From positions 186,001-250,000 of the forward strand of contig JAEUIQ010000008.1 in assembly GCA_016794985.1 (NCBI GenBank): 64,000 bases of DNA, given 5' to 3'. The notes under the pieces were generated by a model, which saw only the letters and a program-made list of their open reading frames with translations, was not told the DNA's origin and ran no database searches. Source of the stretch: Planctomycetaceae bacterium (GTDB lineage: Bacteria > Planctomycetota > Planctomycetia > Pirellulales > Pirellulaceae). The position numbers and the translations under genes are program-made. The stretch's first letter is position 1; each line of letters begins with the position of its first letter. This document shows positions 26,510-35,424 of this stretch, one piece after another.

Positions 26510-27097
26510 ATGCTCACCACACGGCTCAGTTTGATTCACCGACTTCAAAATACCGACGACCACGAGGCGTGGACGGCTTTCGTGGAACTGTACTATCCTG
26601 TAATTGTAAGGTCCTTGTTGCGAAAAGGAGTCGCCCGGGACGACGCGGAGGACACCACTCAGCAAATCTTGGTTTCGGTATCGCGGACGTTGGTGAAGCA
26701 ACCCTATGACCCAAACCGAGCCAAGTTCCGGACTTGGCTCGAAAAAATTACTCGTCATGCAGCCATCAACGCGTTGCAGCGAGCTCCGCGGGACCGGGCC
26801 TTAGGTGGTACCACCGAGGCGATCGCGCTTAGCCAGGTTCCGCAGTCAGACAATGAACAGCTATTGGAGCACGAGTATCGCAGACAGCTGTTTTACGCGG
26901 CGGCGGAATTGGTGGAAGCGGAATTCGAGGCAACGACCTGGCAAGCGTTTTGGCGTACTGCGGTTCTGGGGGAGTCGATCGAGGCGGTTGCCGCAAGCCT
27001 GGGAAAGCAAGTTGGAGCCATTTACGCCGCCCGCAGTCGGATCATTCGCAGGTTGAAGCAAGAGATTGATCCAATCGCTCCCAGCGAGTCCCCTTGA
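26510..27097 (+). CDS. ECF RNA polymerase sigma factor
   Basis: A 195-residue sigma-70-family protein with regions 2 and 4 only. Region 2 is FVELYYPVIVRSLLRKGVA, then DDAEDTTQQILVSVSRTL and FRTWLEKITRHAAINALQR (regions 2.2-2.4). Region 4 ends with WRTAVLGESIEAVAASLG and AIYAARSRIIRRLKQEI, a helix-turn-helix for the -35 element. The opening TRLSLIHRLQNTDDHEAW is the style of planctomycete ECF factors that sit by Ser/Thr kinases. Divergence from a kinase with a zinc anti-sigma motif suggests that kinase as the controller, an inference from position. Confidence 0.9.
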   Translation: MLTTRLSLIHRLQNTDDHEAWTAFVELYYPVIVRSLLRKGVARDDAEDTTQQILVSVSRTLVKQPYDPNRAKFRTWLEKITRHAAINALQRAPRDRALGGTTEAIALSQVPQSDNEQLLEHEYRRQLFYAAAELVEAEFEATTWQAFWRTAVLGESIEAVAASLGKQVGAIYAARSRIIRRLKQEIDPIAPSESP

Positions 27098-27227
27098 GGC
27101 CGGTGCCCTCCTGGCCGCTTGGAACTGTTCTTGCTCTTGATATCGACTTGGGAAACCGCTCGGAAAGCCTGCCGGCGCGAACTGGACGAGAAGTTCGAAT
27201 GAAGCGGTTGTCGATTCTGATTGTAAA

Positions 27228-27629
27228 CTAAACGTTGTCGAAGACCTCTGCTTTTGAAAGGTCGGTCCCATTCGCAAGGTTCGAGTGATAAGAATCGAGT
27301 ATCTCCCGTTCGATCATGGCCCGGAACTCGGCGGTCAAAGGATGAGCGATGTCCACATGGGTCCGAGAATTCGCCGTGTGCTCGGAACCGGATCTGAGCG
27401 AATTGCCGCAGTTTGAGCAGAATCGCGACGGGATCGTGTGGGGAGTTTGGCACTTGTGGCAAGGCCGAGTTCGCTTACGGTTTGGCATGGCCACGAACAA
27501 CCGTTCGTCTTTTCGAATGATTCGCAGGTCATGGATAGCCAATTGATCGTCAAACGTGATCGTCGCGTAAGCACAGACGGGCATCGATCCTGGCGGTAAC
27601 ATGGTGAGTCTGATTTTCGTTATCTTCAT
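27228..27629 (-). CDS. spoVG: SpoVG-family protein with inserted zinc ribbon
   Basis: Residues 1-52 match the SpoVG fold (KITKIRLTMLPPG, AYATITFDDQLAIHDLRIIR, LFVAMPNRKR) and residues 91-113 its end (VDIAHPLTAEFRAMIEREIL). Between them lies an insert with two CxxC pairs, Cys57/60 and Cys71/74 (CHKC, CSNC), a rubredoxin-like zinc knuckle absent from the Bacillus and Staphylococcus proteins. SpoVG is a small nucleic-acid-binding regulator linked to septation and gene expression. At 133 residues it is longer than the usual 95-100 because of the insert. Encoded alone, opposite to both neighbours. Confidence 0.85.
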   Translation of the reverse strand: MKITKIRLTMLPPGSMPVCAYATITFDDQLAIHDLRIIRKDERLFVAMPNRKRTRPCHKCQTPHTIPSRFCSNCGNSLRSGSEHTANSRTHVDIAHPLTAEFRAMIEREILDSYHSNLANGTDLSKAEVFDNV

Positions 27630-27781
27630 GGTGTCTCGCGCCGTTAGGATATTGAAAGCGGGCCCCGCAGATTAGATTAGACTCGTGGTGTACCAAGCCA
27701 GGCTTCGCCAATGACCGATTGGAACATCACTGGGACGACCTGACTGGGGACAACCGGGAAGAATCATAGAAAACGTTCGCC

Positions 27782-28348
27782 ATGAAAAACCATCGCAAAA
27801 AGTCACAATCCGACCCAGCTCGAGTCACAGGAAACCTTAGGCCTGGCGACGCCTTTGTGGCTATTTGTGATTGGAACGGCTACGTGAAGTGGTTGAGCAA
27901 CCACACGATCAAGACCCAAGTTGGCGACTTGGGTTGGTCCAACATGATTCCGGGAGATGCCGAGCGTTTTCGTTCGGCCTTCGCACGTACGGCAACCTTG
28001 CACGAACGCAATATGTTGGAAATTTCTTCGCTCAATGGCCTGCGTTACCGGATTTGGATGTGGTCGATTGGGAATCCTGACTTAGCGGTTTGTACCTTCA
28101 ACCTATTGATCCCGAAAGACATCGAGAAGCTAAGCGAACGCGAACGAGAATTGATGGCGTTATTGGCGAGTGGCAAGGCCTTAAAGGAAACTGCCGTTCT
28201 GCTAGAAGTGAGCATCAACACCGTTCATGCCCACATTCGCAATATTCGAGCAAAGCTGCAGCTTGGTTCACCAAATGAAGTCGTCTCGTTTGCCGCTCGG
28301 TTTTTTCATGGCGAGGCGGAAATACTGCCGGATGACTCCCGATCCTAA
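27782..28348 (+). CDS. LuxR-type HTH transcription regulator with PAS-like N-terminus
   Basis: 188 residues. The C-terminal domain (about 113-178) is a LuxR/FixJ helix-turn-helix: LSERERELMALLASGKALKE, then TAVLLEVSINTVHAHIRNI and RAKLQLGSPNEVVSFAAR. The N-terminal 110 residues resemble a small PAS domain (AFVAICDWNGYVKWLSN, GLRYRIWMWSIGNPD). There is no receiver domain with a phosphorylatable Asp, so the signal is not a standard two-component one. A short spacer separates it from the divergent spoVG, 152 bases away, whose transcription it could affect. Confidence 0.83.
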   Translation: MKNHRKKSQSDPARVTGNLRPGDAFVAICDWNGYVKWLSNHTIKTQVGDLGWSNMIPGDAERFRSAFARTATLHERNMLEISSLNGLRYRIWMWSIGNPDLAVCTFNLLIPKDIEKLSERERELMALLASGKALKETAVLLEVSINTVHAHIRNIRAKLQLGSPNEVVSFAARFFHGEAEILPDDSRS

Positions 28349-28624
28349 GTCCGCTAAACCCATGTCATCCCGGTGAGCTACCGTTCAAATCAATCATTCC
28401 GACCGCTCGCCGAGCGAATAGGGAACTTGAAATGTCGAAGAATTTGGGTCGACGAGATCCAAATGATTTGAGAAACCTGCCATGAGGCGGGTCCGAGACC
28501 TGCGCGACCATTCGTGGAATTTGATTGCAATTGCGGAGCGACTCTCGTAGACTAACGCCCAAGCCATCGTGTATTTCGGTGGTGTTCCACTGGAGCGAGC
28601 GATTCTGACACGAAAGGGTAGCGC

Positions 28625-30253
28625 ATGAATGATCTTGAACAACAATTTCGCAATATGCACCAATTGGATAGCGAGCAACGAAAGAGTCTTTTAAAGTTGT
28701 TGGAGACTTTGAAACCAGATTTTTTGCGGCCCTATTTCCAGGATTGGCTTTGGTGGCGTCGTTGTCGAGTCAATGTGCTGCTTGTGTGTGACGGCGGTCT
28801 GAATTTTGGGACTGGAGGCTTCGGGCTGTCGGAGTTTTTGACCGCATTCAATCAGCTTCAAGCGACGACTTGGGCCGACTATCGCTTGACGTTGGCACAT
28901 CGAAGTAGTTCTGTGGCCAGTCCGAATCCGCTAGTGGTAGCGCAGATCAACAATTTTAATTTTGCCACGAGTGTCGCGCTAAGTGATTTTGATCAAGTTT
29001 GGTTGTTTGGAATTGACCCGTCCGGCAGTATCTCTGTGGAGGAGATAGCAGCCTTGGAAGCCTATATGAACGGCGGTGGAGGATTGTTTGCCACTGGCGA
29101 TCACGGGGCGTTAGGCAAGTCGATGTGCGGCAACATTCCCCGAGTCAAAGACATGCGGTATTGGGACGACTTCCCCAACTCCAGTAACGACATCAACGAG
29201 GTGAGCATGGGGGGGCCGCGCCGAAACGACACCAATCGACCCGCGTCTGGTGCAGCGACGTCCGTTAACTTCGAAAATCAATCAGATGCAATTCCGCAGA
29301 CAATCGCGGCGAGATCGTTTGGACGCGGTACGCCGCACCCATTGTTGTCGATCAGTCCGCGAATACGGCCTTCGGGGGTGATCGATATCATGCCTGACCA
29401 TCCGCATGAAGGGCAATGTGCTCCAGAGCGAATGTTCGAAGTCAACGGAGCAACGGTTTCGAGTCAAATCATTGCAACTTCCTTCGTATTGTCTGGGAGT
29501 ACTACCGCAGGCGGCAACGGAAAAACACTGACCATACCACATTGTTTTCCCTCGATCGCGGTTTGGGATGGCCGCATTGCAAATGTCGGTCGCATCGTCG
29601 TCGATTCGACGTGGCATCATTTTGTCAACATCAACTTGAATGGCGCGGAAACACCTTTGACGGGTTTGACTTCCAGTGATTTCGAAGTTGTACGTCAATA
29701 TTTTATGAACATTGCGACTTGGATCAGTCGCAAGAAGTCGTTCCTCTGTTGGCGGCGGTTTATCTTGTTTGATCTGTTGGTCAATTCCCAGTTGATCGAA
29801 GCGAATCTCAACAATCCACAGGCGGCGCTAGAATCGATTGCGCTAGAAGACTTGAACAATATAGGCTCGTTGGCCGAGGAAATTCTAGCCAATAAGTTTA
29901 GCCCGGCGTTTGCTCGAAGTTTCTTGGTCGAAATGTTGGCGGAGGTTCAGCCGGAACTCGCAAGTAAACTCGACGTTTGGCGTCCTGTCACCGATGGGAC
30001 GGAAAAACAAAGTGCCGAGCATGTACCACTTCCGTGGCTCAATACTGATTTTCTGCTGTGGACGTCGATTGGTTGTGGCTTTATTGCGTTGCGGGATAGT
30101 CAACAATTTTCTAGTCCGAAGCTGACGGATGAAGGTTTGGCTCCGATCATTGATGTTTTCGGCAAAGGTCTGGTTCAGGGCTTGGCATTGGCGACAAAAG
30201 ATTTTCGTTCCGCAATCAATTCATTATCGCGACTTGTGAAGTTGGACTTGTAA
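28625..30253 (+). CDS. Uncharacterised protein with amidotransferase-like fold segment
   Basis: 542 residues; AAGGG lies 7 bases before the ATG. No signal peptide is present, so it is likely cytoplasmic. Residues about 46-175 look like a Rossmann/GATase1-like unit: VNVLLVCDGGLNFGTGGFG, FDQVWLFGIDPSG, then EEIAALEAYMNGGGGLFATG, where ThuA and other glutamine-amidotransferase relatives have a similar open strand and glycine loop. The usual Cys nucleophile is not seen at the elbow (GLFATGDHGALG). The C-terminal 200 residues are helical. The next gene encodes a ThuA-like protein. I do not recognise the family. Confidence 0.65.
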   Translation: MNDLEQQFRNMHQLDSEQRKSLLKLLETLKPDFLRPYFQDWLWWRRCRVNVLLVCDGGLNFGTGGFGLSEFLTAFNQLQATTWADYRLTLAHRSSSVASPNPLVVAQINNFNFATSVALSDFDQVWLFGIDPSGSISVEEIAALEAYMNGGGGLFATGDHGALGKSMCGNIPRVKDMRYWDDFPNSSNDINEVSMGGPRRNDTNRPASGAATSVNFENQSDAIPQTIAARSFGRGTPHPLLSISPRIRPSGVIDIMPDHPHEGQCAPERMFEVNGATVSSQIIATSFVLSGSTTAGGNGKTLTIPHCFPSIAVWDGRIANVGRIVVDSTWHHFVNINLNGAETPLTGLTSSDFEVVRQYFMNIATWISRKKSFLCWRRFILFDLLVNSQLIEANLNNPQAALESIALEDLNNIGSLAEEILANKFSPAFARSFLVEMLAEVQPELASKLDVWRPVTDGTEKQSAEHVPLPWLNTDFLLWTSIGCGFIALRDSQQFSSPKLTDEGLAPIIDVFGKGLVQGLALATKDFRSAINSLSRLVKLDL

Positions 30254-30356
30254 GGCGGTTTATTGTGTTAAGTTGGGGCTTGCCGCGGCGGGCGTGGTGA
30301 TTCAGAATCGTAGTTCGGGCGTGGAGTTGGTAAATGAGCTGGGAGTACTTTAGATC

Positions 30357-31121
30357 ATGATAAAGTTGCAGAGACGTCAGGTGGTGATGAAGGCCTTCGT
30401 GGGTTTGATTGCTGGGATTGCTGTGGGGTGCGTTGCGGGCGTTGGTTGGTCGAACGAAACCAAGTCTTCGATCGTTGATTCAACAACAAATTCCGCTGCG
30501 CCGATCAAGACACTGTTGCTGACCGGTGGCCCGATTCATAACGCCAAAGACATTGGCGACATTGTGCAGAAAATGCTCGAGGAGTCGGGACGTTTCGAGG
30601 TGACTCGCGTTCATGAGGATTTGGATGCGCTCTTGCCCGAGCGTATTGCACCGTACAAGTTGGTCGTGTTCTTTTGGACGCTAGGTGATTTGACGGACCA
30701 GCAACGCAAAGGATTACTAGATCATATCGCGGCTGGAAATGGGTTCACCACCTTTCATTCTGGAGCGGACTCGTTTCGTACAGATGAGAAGTATCGTGAA
30801 ATGGTGGGCGGGTATTTCGTGACGCACCCGGCCTATCGGACTTATCAAGTTAGCGTGACCAACGTTGAGAGTCCGATTACCAAGGGCATCGTCGAGTTCA
30901 TGATCACCGACGAGCAATACATCTTGAACTACGATCCCAATGTCAATGTTTTGGCAAATAGTCTTCACGAAGGTAAGTTGATGCCTGTAGTGTGGACCAA
31001 ACCTTACGGCGAAGGGCGAGTCTTTTACAGTGCCTTGGGTCATGATACCAAAGCGGCTGAACAAGAAATGTTCAAGACATTGTTGCTACGCGGCGCGTTG
31101 TGGAGCGTCGGACAAGAATAG
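30357..31121 (+). CDS. ThuA-like domain protein, exported
   Basis: About 254 residues. An Arg-Arg pair (QRRQVVMKAFVGL) precedes a hydrophobic export segment, and cleavage is expected near GWSNE. A start at ATG 30390 is also possible. The ThuA domain (about 47-250) shows KTLLLTGGPIHNAKDIG, KLVVFFWTLGDLTD, the glycine-rich GNGFTTFHSGADSF and GRVFYSALGHDTKA, typical of ThuA-like proteins in planctomycete carbohydrate gene sets, where the true reaction is mostly unknown. It follows the amidotransferase-like gene on the same strand by 100 bases. Confidence 0.82.
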   Translation: MIKLQRRQVVMKAFVGLIAGIAVGCVAGVGWSNETKSSIVDSTTNSAAPIKTLLLTGGPIHNAKDIGDIVQKMLEESGRFEVTRVHEDLDALLPERIAPYKLVVFFWTLGDLTDQQRKGLLDHIAAGNGFTTFHSGADSFRTDEKYREMVGGYFVTHPAYRTYQVSVTNVESPITKGIVEFMITDEQYILNYDPNVNVLANSLHEGKLMPVVWTKPYGEGRVFYSALGHDTKAAEQEMFKTLLLRGALWSVGQE

Positions 31122-31146
31122 CATCACGTTCATCTGGAATTCTTGG

Positions 31147-31191
31147 CTGCCGTGCGTTCGGTCATCAATGGACAACGCGCGGCAGTTCTGT
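31147..31191 (+). terminator. Possible terminator after the ThuA gene
   Basis: CTGCCGTGCGTT (31147-31158) pairs with AACGCGCGGCAG (31174-31185) with one wobble, followed by TTCTGTTT. It sits between the convergent ThuA and beta-RFAP synthase genes. The T-run is broken, so the call is moderate. Confidence 0.45.
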
Positions 31192-32274
31192 TTATAGCGG
31201 ATCGATCTGGTAGGGGCCAACCTGCGGTCGAGTGACGAGCACCGATTCTGAGGGGTGTTGCAGCGAATCAGAAACCCGAGCCGCCAGCCAAGAAGCGCGG
31301 TCGGGATCGGGGGCGAAACAATACAAGGTGGGGCCCCACGAGCTTTGGCCGATCCCTGGAAATCCAAGTTTGCGCAAATGAGCCACCCACCACTCTGCTC
31401 GGGACGATGCAAATGGCCCTCCCTGAATCTGAGCGAAACAGTTTCCTGCGATCCAACCGTATTCGTAAATGGCTTGTGCAAAGGCATCGTGATCATTTGC
31501 CCAGACAGCCGGAAGGATGACCTCCCGGGCAAGTTGCTGTAACTTCTGCGTTGAGCTTGAGGGGATCTCGGGCAAATCACGAAATGCCTGCAATTCCCGT
31601 GAGCCGTGAAACACCGAAGGGTCGTTTCTCGTGATAAGAACGACGCGCCAGGCATCGGGCAATTGAAACGCTCCATCCAAAGTTCCAAGTTCTTGGGAGT
31701 GAAGCTTGCCTCGGTCGACAATCAACCCGCCACGAAAAAAACCATGCGTCCCAATCGCGCTCCGCAAACCGCGTCCTACCCACTGGGCTAATTCTTGAGG
31801 AGCCAATTCCATATCAAAAAAGAACTTCGTGAGCCCTTGTCCGACCGCCAGCGCCAACTGGGTGCCCGCGCCCAATCCACTGTGTTGCGGTGGTGAAAGC
31901 TGCACGGACACACGCACCGGCAGCTCGGCGACAGACCGAATGTCCACGAGTTTTGTGGCTTGTGTCGACTGGGCCGATCGAAACCACCGTTCGGCGAATT
32001 CAATGACTCGGCCAGTCGCGTCGTCTTGGATTACGAATTTGGTTTCAGGTGCAAAAGCAATCGAGGTCGCAGGATCTTGAATCATCAGTCCTAAGCCGCC
32101 AAACCATGGCGCTTGGTCTGAAACGCCTTGCAGATCACGAGGATGTTCCAAAGATCGATCGGTCGCGGCATGTCCTGCCATGATTGGCTTTGGAGCAAAT
32201 CGAAATAGTCCGAAGTGCAGCCGACTTCCGGTCGTCAACTTGAACGACTCCCTCGGTGGAATGGACCGGTTCAT
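31192..32274 (-). CDS. Beta-ribofuranosylaminobenzene 5'-phosphate synthase (methanopterin pathway)
   Basis: A 360-residue GHMP-kinase-fold protein. The fold motif is SPPQHSGLGAGTQLALAVG at about 127-144. RLHFGLF at the N-terminus and RSAIGTHGFFRGGLIVDRG are typical of beta-RFAP synthases, which join p-aminobenzoate to PRPP with loss of CO2 and PPi, the first committed step toward tetrahydromethanopterin. In bacteria this cofactor serves formaldehyde oxidation. The gene is the last of a four-gene operon and its ATG overlaps the DUF447 stop by four bases. Upstream genes pabB and pabA supply the p-aminobenzoate. Confidence 0.9.
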   Translation of the reverse strand: MNRSIPPRESFKLTTGSRLHFGLFRFAPKPIMAGHAATDRSLEHPRDLQGVSDQAPWFGGLGLMIQDPATSIAFAPETKFVIQDDATGRVIEFAERWFRSAQSTQATKLVDIRSVAELPVRVSVQLSPPQHSGLGAGTQLALAVGQGLTKFFFDMELAPQELAQWVGRGLRSAIGTHGFFRGGLIVDRGKLHSQELGTLDGAFQLPDAWRVVLITRNDPSVFHGSRELQAFRDLPEIPSSSTQKLQQLAREVILPAVWANDHDAFAQAIYEYGWIAGNCFAQIQGGPFASSRAEWWVAHLRKLGFPGIGQSSWGPTLYCFAPDPDRASWLAARVSDSLQHPSESVLVTRPQVGPYQIDPL

Positions 32275-32921
32275 TCGCGAGGCTCCAGCGAATTCGAGGG
32301 AGTGAGTGTCGCCCCGGCAGCGGTCGCGGACGGCTGAGAAAGGTTTTGTGCCACCCAGTGGTTAACCCAGTTCCAGGCTGCACGTTGTTCGGGGCCTGCG
32401 GTCTTTTCGATCAACGGAGCAAGTGAAGCGATTTGAGTTCGGATCTGTTCGTCCGGCAAGATCCCAATTCGGGTTGCCAGTATTGTGGCCTCGATCACGG
32501 CGTGCATCGCACGATTGAACAAAACCATCGGTCGTTGTTCGACAACGTGCACTACTTCACATTGGCAATGCCATCGTGGACCTGCTTGGGACGTGGCGAG
32601 TACTTGGAATTCCCAGCACCGGGCTGCGTCAATCATTCGTTGTCCAGCAATAACCTCCGTCGGTTCGCAGGGTGGCCATTGGATGCTGGGCCCCTTCAGC
32701 GCCAGTTGAGCGAACAGCAGAACATTGTCAGTGAAATTCAACACGCCAGCATGGGTTGTCTGGAGATTGGCAAGGGTCCGTGATGGTTCAAACGGAGAAA
32801 GAAGAAATCGCTTTCCAATGGGGGCCCGCCAATCAAAATGGTCGTCGAAGCGCGGTCCCATGGGCGCCACGTTTAGCTCGCCGCCTGGACTTTGAGTCGA
32901 AACCAAACATTCGACGATCAT
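32271..32921 (-). CDS. DUF447-family protein of the methanopterin gene set
   Basis: 216 residues from ATG 32921, which overlaps the pabA stop by four bases; the longer frame upstream lies inside pabA. The sequence starts MIVECLVSTQSPGGELNVAPMG, then LLSPFEPSRTLANLQTTHAG and GVLNFTDNVLLFAQLAL, matching the DUF447 family, a flavin-reductase-like split barrel found beside methanopterin genes in methylotrophs, archaea and planctomycetes. Its reaction is not established here. Overlaps on both sides place it firmly in the pab/beta-RFAP operon. Confidence 0.82.
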   Translation of the reverse strand: MIVECLVSTQSPGGELNVAPMGPRFDDHFDWRAPIGKRFLLSPFEPSRTLANLQTTHAGVLNFTDNVLLFAQLALKGPSIQWPPCEPTEVIAGQRMIDAARCWEFQVLATSQAGPRWHCQCEVVHVVEQRPMVLFNRAMHAVIEATILATRIGILPDEQIRTQIASLAPLIEKTAGPEQRAAWNWVNHWVAQNLSQPSATAAGATLTPSNSLEPRE

Positions 32922-33643
32922 TGTCCTTCGACTCCTGCGTATCGCGGGACCGTTGCATCGACCTCGGTCAGTGGCCGGCAACCTTGGGGATAATCGACTT
33001 CTAATTCCCTTGGTCGAGCCGGATTGCGAGCCGATGCCTCAGAATCGGGCAGGCGCACTGGCAAGCCGATCCAACGGCAGAAGCCGTGCAGTAGTGACAA
33101 TCCGTGCGGGGTCAGAATGGACTCCGGATGAAACTGGTACCCGACGATCGGCAGTCGTTTGTGACGGATTCCCATGATGGTTTCGTCGGATAGGCGAGCC
33201 GAGACATCGAAGAAGCTGGGCAAAGTATCTTCACGCACAATCAAACTGTGATAGCGACCCGCCAACAATGGGTTAGGCAAGTCCTGGAAGTCGCAACGTT
33301 GATCGTGGTAGATTTGGTCGGCGCGACCATGCTGGGGACTGGAGCCAACCACAACATCACCGCCCAAAGCTTGGGCAATTGCTTGATGGCCCAAGCAAAT
33401 CCCCAAAAACGGAACCTCACGATACAATCGTGACACGAGCGAAAGGCAAATACCGGCTTCAAAAGGTGAACAAGGCCCAGGTGAAAGGACGATGCATCGA
33501 AATCTTCCGCTGGAGACATCCGCTTGGACCTGTTCCGTTGTTAGCTTGTCGTTTCGTGCGACGCAAACGTCCAGGCCCAGCAAACGAAAATACCGCGCGA
33601 GGTTGTGAACAAAGCTATCGTAATTGTCAATCAAGAGAATCAT
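32918..33643 (-). CDS. pabA: Aminodeoxychorismate synthase glutamine amidotransferase subunit
   Basis: 241 residues of class I glutamine amidotransferase. The triad is Cys83 in FLGICLGHQ, His172 and Glu174 in YQFHPES. The opening MILLIDNYDSFVHNLARYF is the PabA/TrpG signature. It releases ammonia for PabB. A C-terminal extension of about 45 residues past the usual end shows no domain. The gene overlaps pabB and DUF447 by four bases each. TrpG is the alternative, but its place beside a beta-RFAP synthase favours p-aminobenzoate. Confidence 0.88.
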   Translation of the reverse strand: MILLIDNYDSFVHNLARYFRLLGLDVCVARNDKLTTEQVQADVSSGRFRCIVLSPGPCSPFEAGICLSLVSRLYREVPFLGICLGHQAIAQALGGDVVVGSSPQHGRADQIYHDQRCDFQDLPNPLLAGRYHSLIVREDTLPSFFDVSARLSDETIMGIRHKRLPIVGYQFHPESILTPHGLSLLHGFCRWIGLPVRLPDSEASARNPARPRELEVDYPQGCRPLTEVDATVPRYAGVEGQ

Positions 33644-35220
33644 CGCGGGGCCCGTTCGTTGCTTTTCGCTGCCAGCAGTAATCCTCGGGCCTTGTCCATG
33701 GTCTCCAAATGTTCCAGCTGCGGTTGGCTGTCAAGAACGATCCCTCCGCCAACAGGGATTTGGCACCAATCTCCACATAACGTCGCCGTGCGGATCAAGA
33801 TATTCCAATCAGCATTACTGAAACCTGCCGCGTCGGGGAAGCCAATGTAGCCAAGGCTACCACAGTAGGCTCCACGCGCGACAGGCTCCAATTCATTAAT
33901 GATGGTCATCGCCCGAACCTTGGGAGCTCCTGTCACAGAGCCTCCCGGAAAAACCGCTGGCAGCAAGTCCCACGCCGACATGTTGGCCTCCAGTTCTCCC
34001 TCGATGACGCTGACCAAATGTTGGACATGTCGATACTGTTCCAATCCGCATAGTTGCTTGACTCGCAAACTATCGGGGGCGCAAACACGTGATAGGTCGT
34101 TACGAAGCAAATCAACGATCATGACATTTTCGCTACAGTCTTTGGTACTTTCTTGCAACGACTGAGCTTGTTTACTATCCCATTCGGAATCGCCTGAAAG
34201 TCGCCGAGTTCCTTTGATCGGCCGAGTCTGCACCTTGCGTCCAAGAACTTTGACCAATCGCTCGGGAGATGCGCTGACCAAATGGTGATTCCCCAGGTCA
34301 AAGTAGGCAGCGAACGGGGCGGAATTGTTTGCTCGCATGCACCGGTAAAAATCCGTGGGACTGTTCTTGCGTGGCACGAGCAAGTGCTGAGCCAAATTAA
34401 CTTGAAAGATGTCGCCTGATCGAAGATAGGCGAGAGCGCGTTCGATTGATTCCTGATACTTTTGCGGATTGGTCGCGGTTCGTGTCTCGCTGTAAAGTTC
34501 GTGCGAAAAATGGTCCGTTGGAGGCAGGGTTTCGTAGGCTTCCAGGTCCAAGTGTGATGACATCCGCTGGCCCGTTCTTTGGCCGTTTTTTTCTCCAGAG
34601 GATCCCTGACAGACTTGCTTGATCAACTCCGCCAAGCGGGTCGTTGCTGCTTGCTCGCGGCGATTCAAATCGTCGTGTGGAAAGCCGTTGGCGATGAGAA
34701 AAAACTTTCTGGTCGCATGATTCAATGCGACCAGATGATCGTAAATCCCAATGGCCAAACACGGTACCTGAAAATCATCTCGGGCGGGCGTGGGAATCTG
34801 TTCTAGGGCCCGACACCAATCGTAGGACAGGAGGCCCGCTGCCCCGCCCACAAACGGTGGAAAATCCGCAGGCAATGACTCAGTCAAAAAGCCTTGAACT
34901 TTTGTAGCCAAGCGGTGCCAATCGGCCAGATCTGCATCCCGAGTCATTACCCACTCGTGCGGACGTGGCAACCAAAAACTAAAAGTTGCGGCAGATTCAG
35001 AGTTCGTGTCGGGGGTCTGCACGCTTTCGAACAATAGTTGTCCTAGCCCGCCGGGCCCACAATCGAGGCAACCGGCAAGTAAATCGCTCACGAATTTGGG
35101 GGGCTCCGACTTCAATCGTTCCCGAGCGAATTCGAACTCATCCAGTTCGACGTACCAAGGTCCCAACGGGCCGATTCGCCGAATGGAGTAGCAAGATGGA
35201 ACGGCGGCAGTCAACGGCAT
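33640..35220 (-). CDS. pabB: Aminodeoxychorismate synthase component I
   Basis: About 526 residues from ATG 35220. The chorismate-binding domain fills the C-terminal half: YQESIERALAYLRSGDIFQVNLAQ, RPIKGTRRLSGD, ENVMIVDLLRNDLSRVC and PGGSVTGAPKVRAM. The N-terminal region (PPFVGGAAGLLSYDW) is the TrpE/PabB N-terminal domain. It makes 4-amino-4-deoxychorismate with PabA; the PIKGT lysine favours PabB over TrpE. The lyase PabC is not present here. The gene opens the operon, with a terminator-like hairpin about 210 bases upstream. Confidence 0.88.
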   Translation of the reverse strand: MPLTAAVPSCYSIRRIGPLGPWYVELDEFEFARERLKSEPPKFVSDLLAGCLDCGPGGLGQLLFESVQTPDTNSESAATFSFWLPRPHEWVMTRDADLADWHRLATKVQGFLTESLPADFPPFVGGAAGLLSYDWCRALEQIPTPARDDFQVPCLAIGIYDHLVALNHATRKFFLIANGFPHDDLNRREQAATTRLAELIKQVCQGSSGEKNGQRTGQRMSSHLDLEAYETLPPTDHFSHELYSETRTATNPQKYQESIERALAYLRSGDIFQVNLAQHLLVPRKNSPTDFYRCMRANNSAPFAAYFDLGNHHLVSASPERLVKVLGRKVQTRPIKGTRRLSGDSEWDSKQAQSLQESTKDCSENVMIVDLLRNDLSRVCAPDSLRVKQLCGLEQYRHVQHLVSVIEGELEANMSAWDLLPAVFPGGSVTGAPKVRAMTIINELEPVARGAYCGSLGYIGFPDAAGFSNADWNILIRTATLCGDWCQIPVGGGIVLDSQPQLEHLETMDKARGLLLAAKSNERAPR

Positions 35221-35424
35221 GAAGACGACGTGCGGGGTTGGTGGTCGGGGCGAGACAGACGCCAATCCGTGTTGGCACCGAGCATGGTACCCGATAGATA
35301 CGCCCTCGGGGAACGGGATAATTCTTCCCGTCTGGATTCCGACCGCTTTCCACTGCCGAAAATGAAGAGCGGTTCTTGTTGGCTAGGATTCGCCTGGACC
35401 CCGATTGGAACCGCAAAACCAAAA

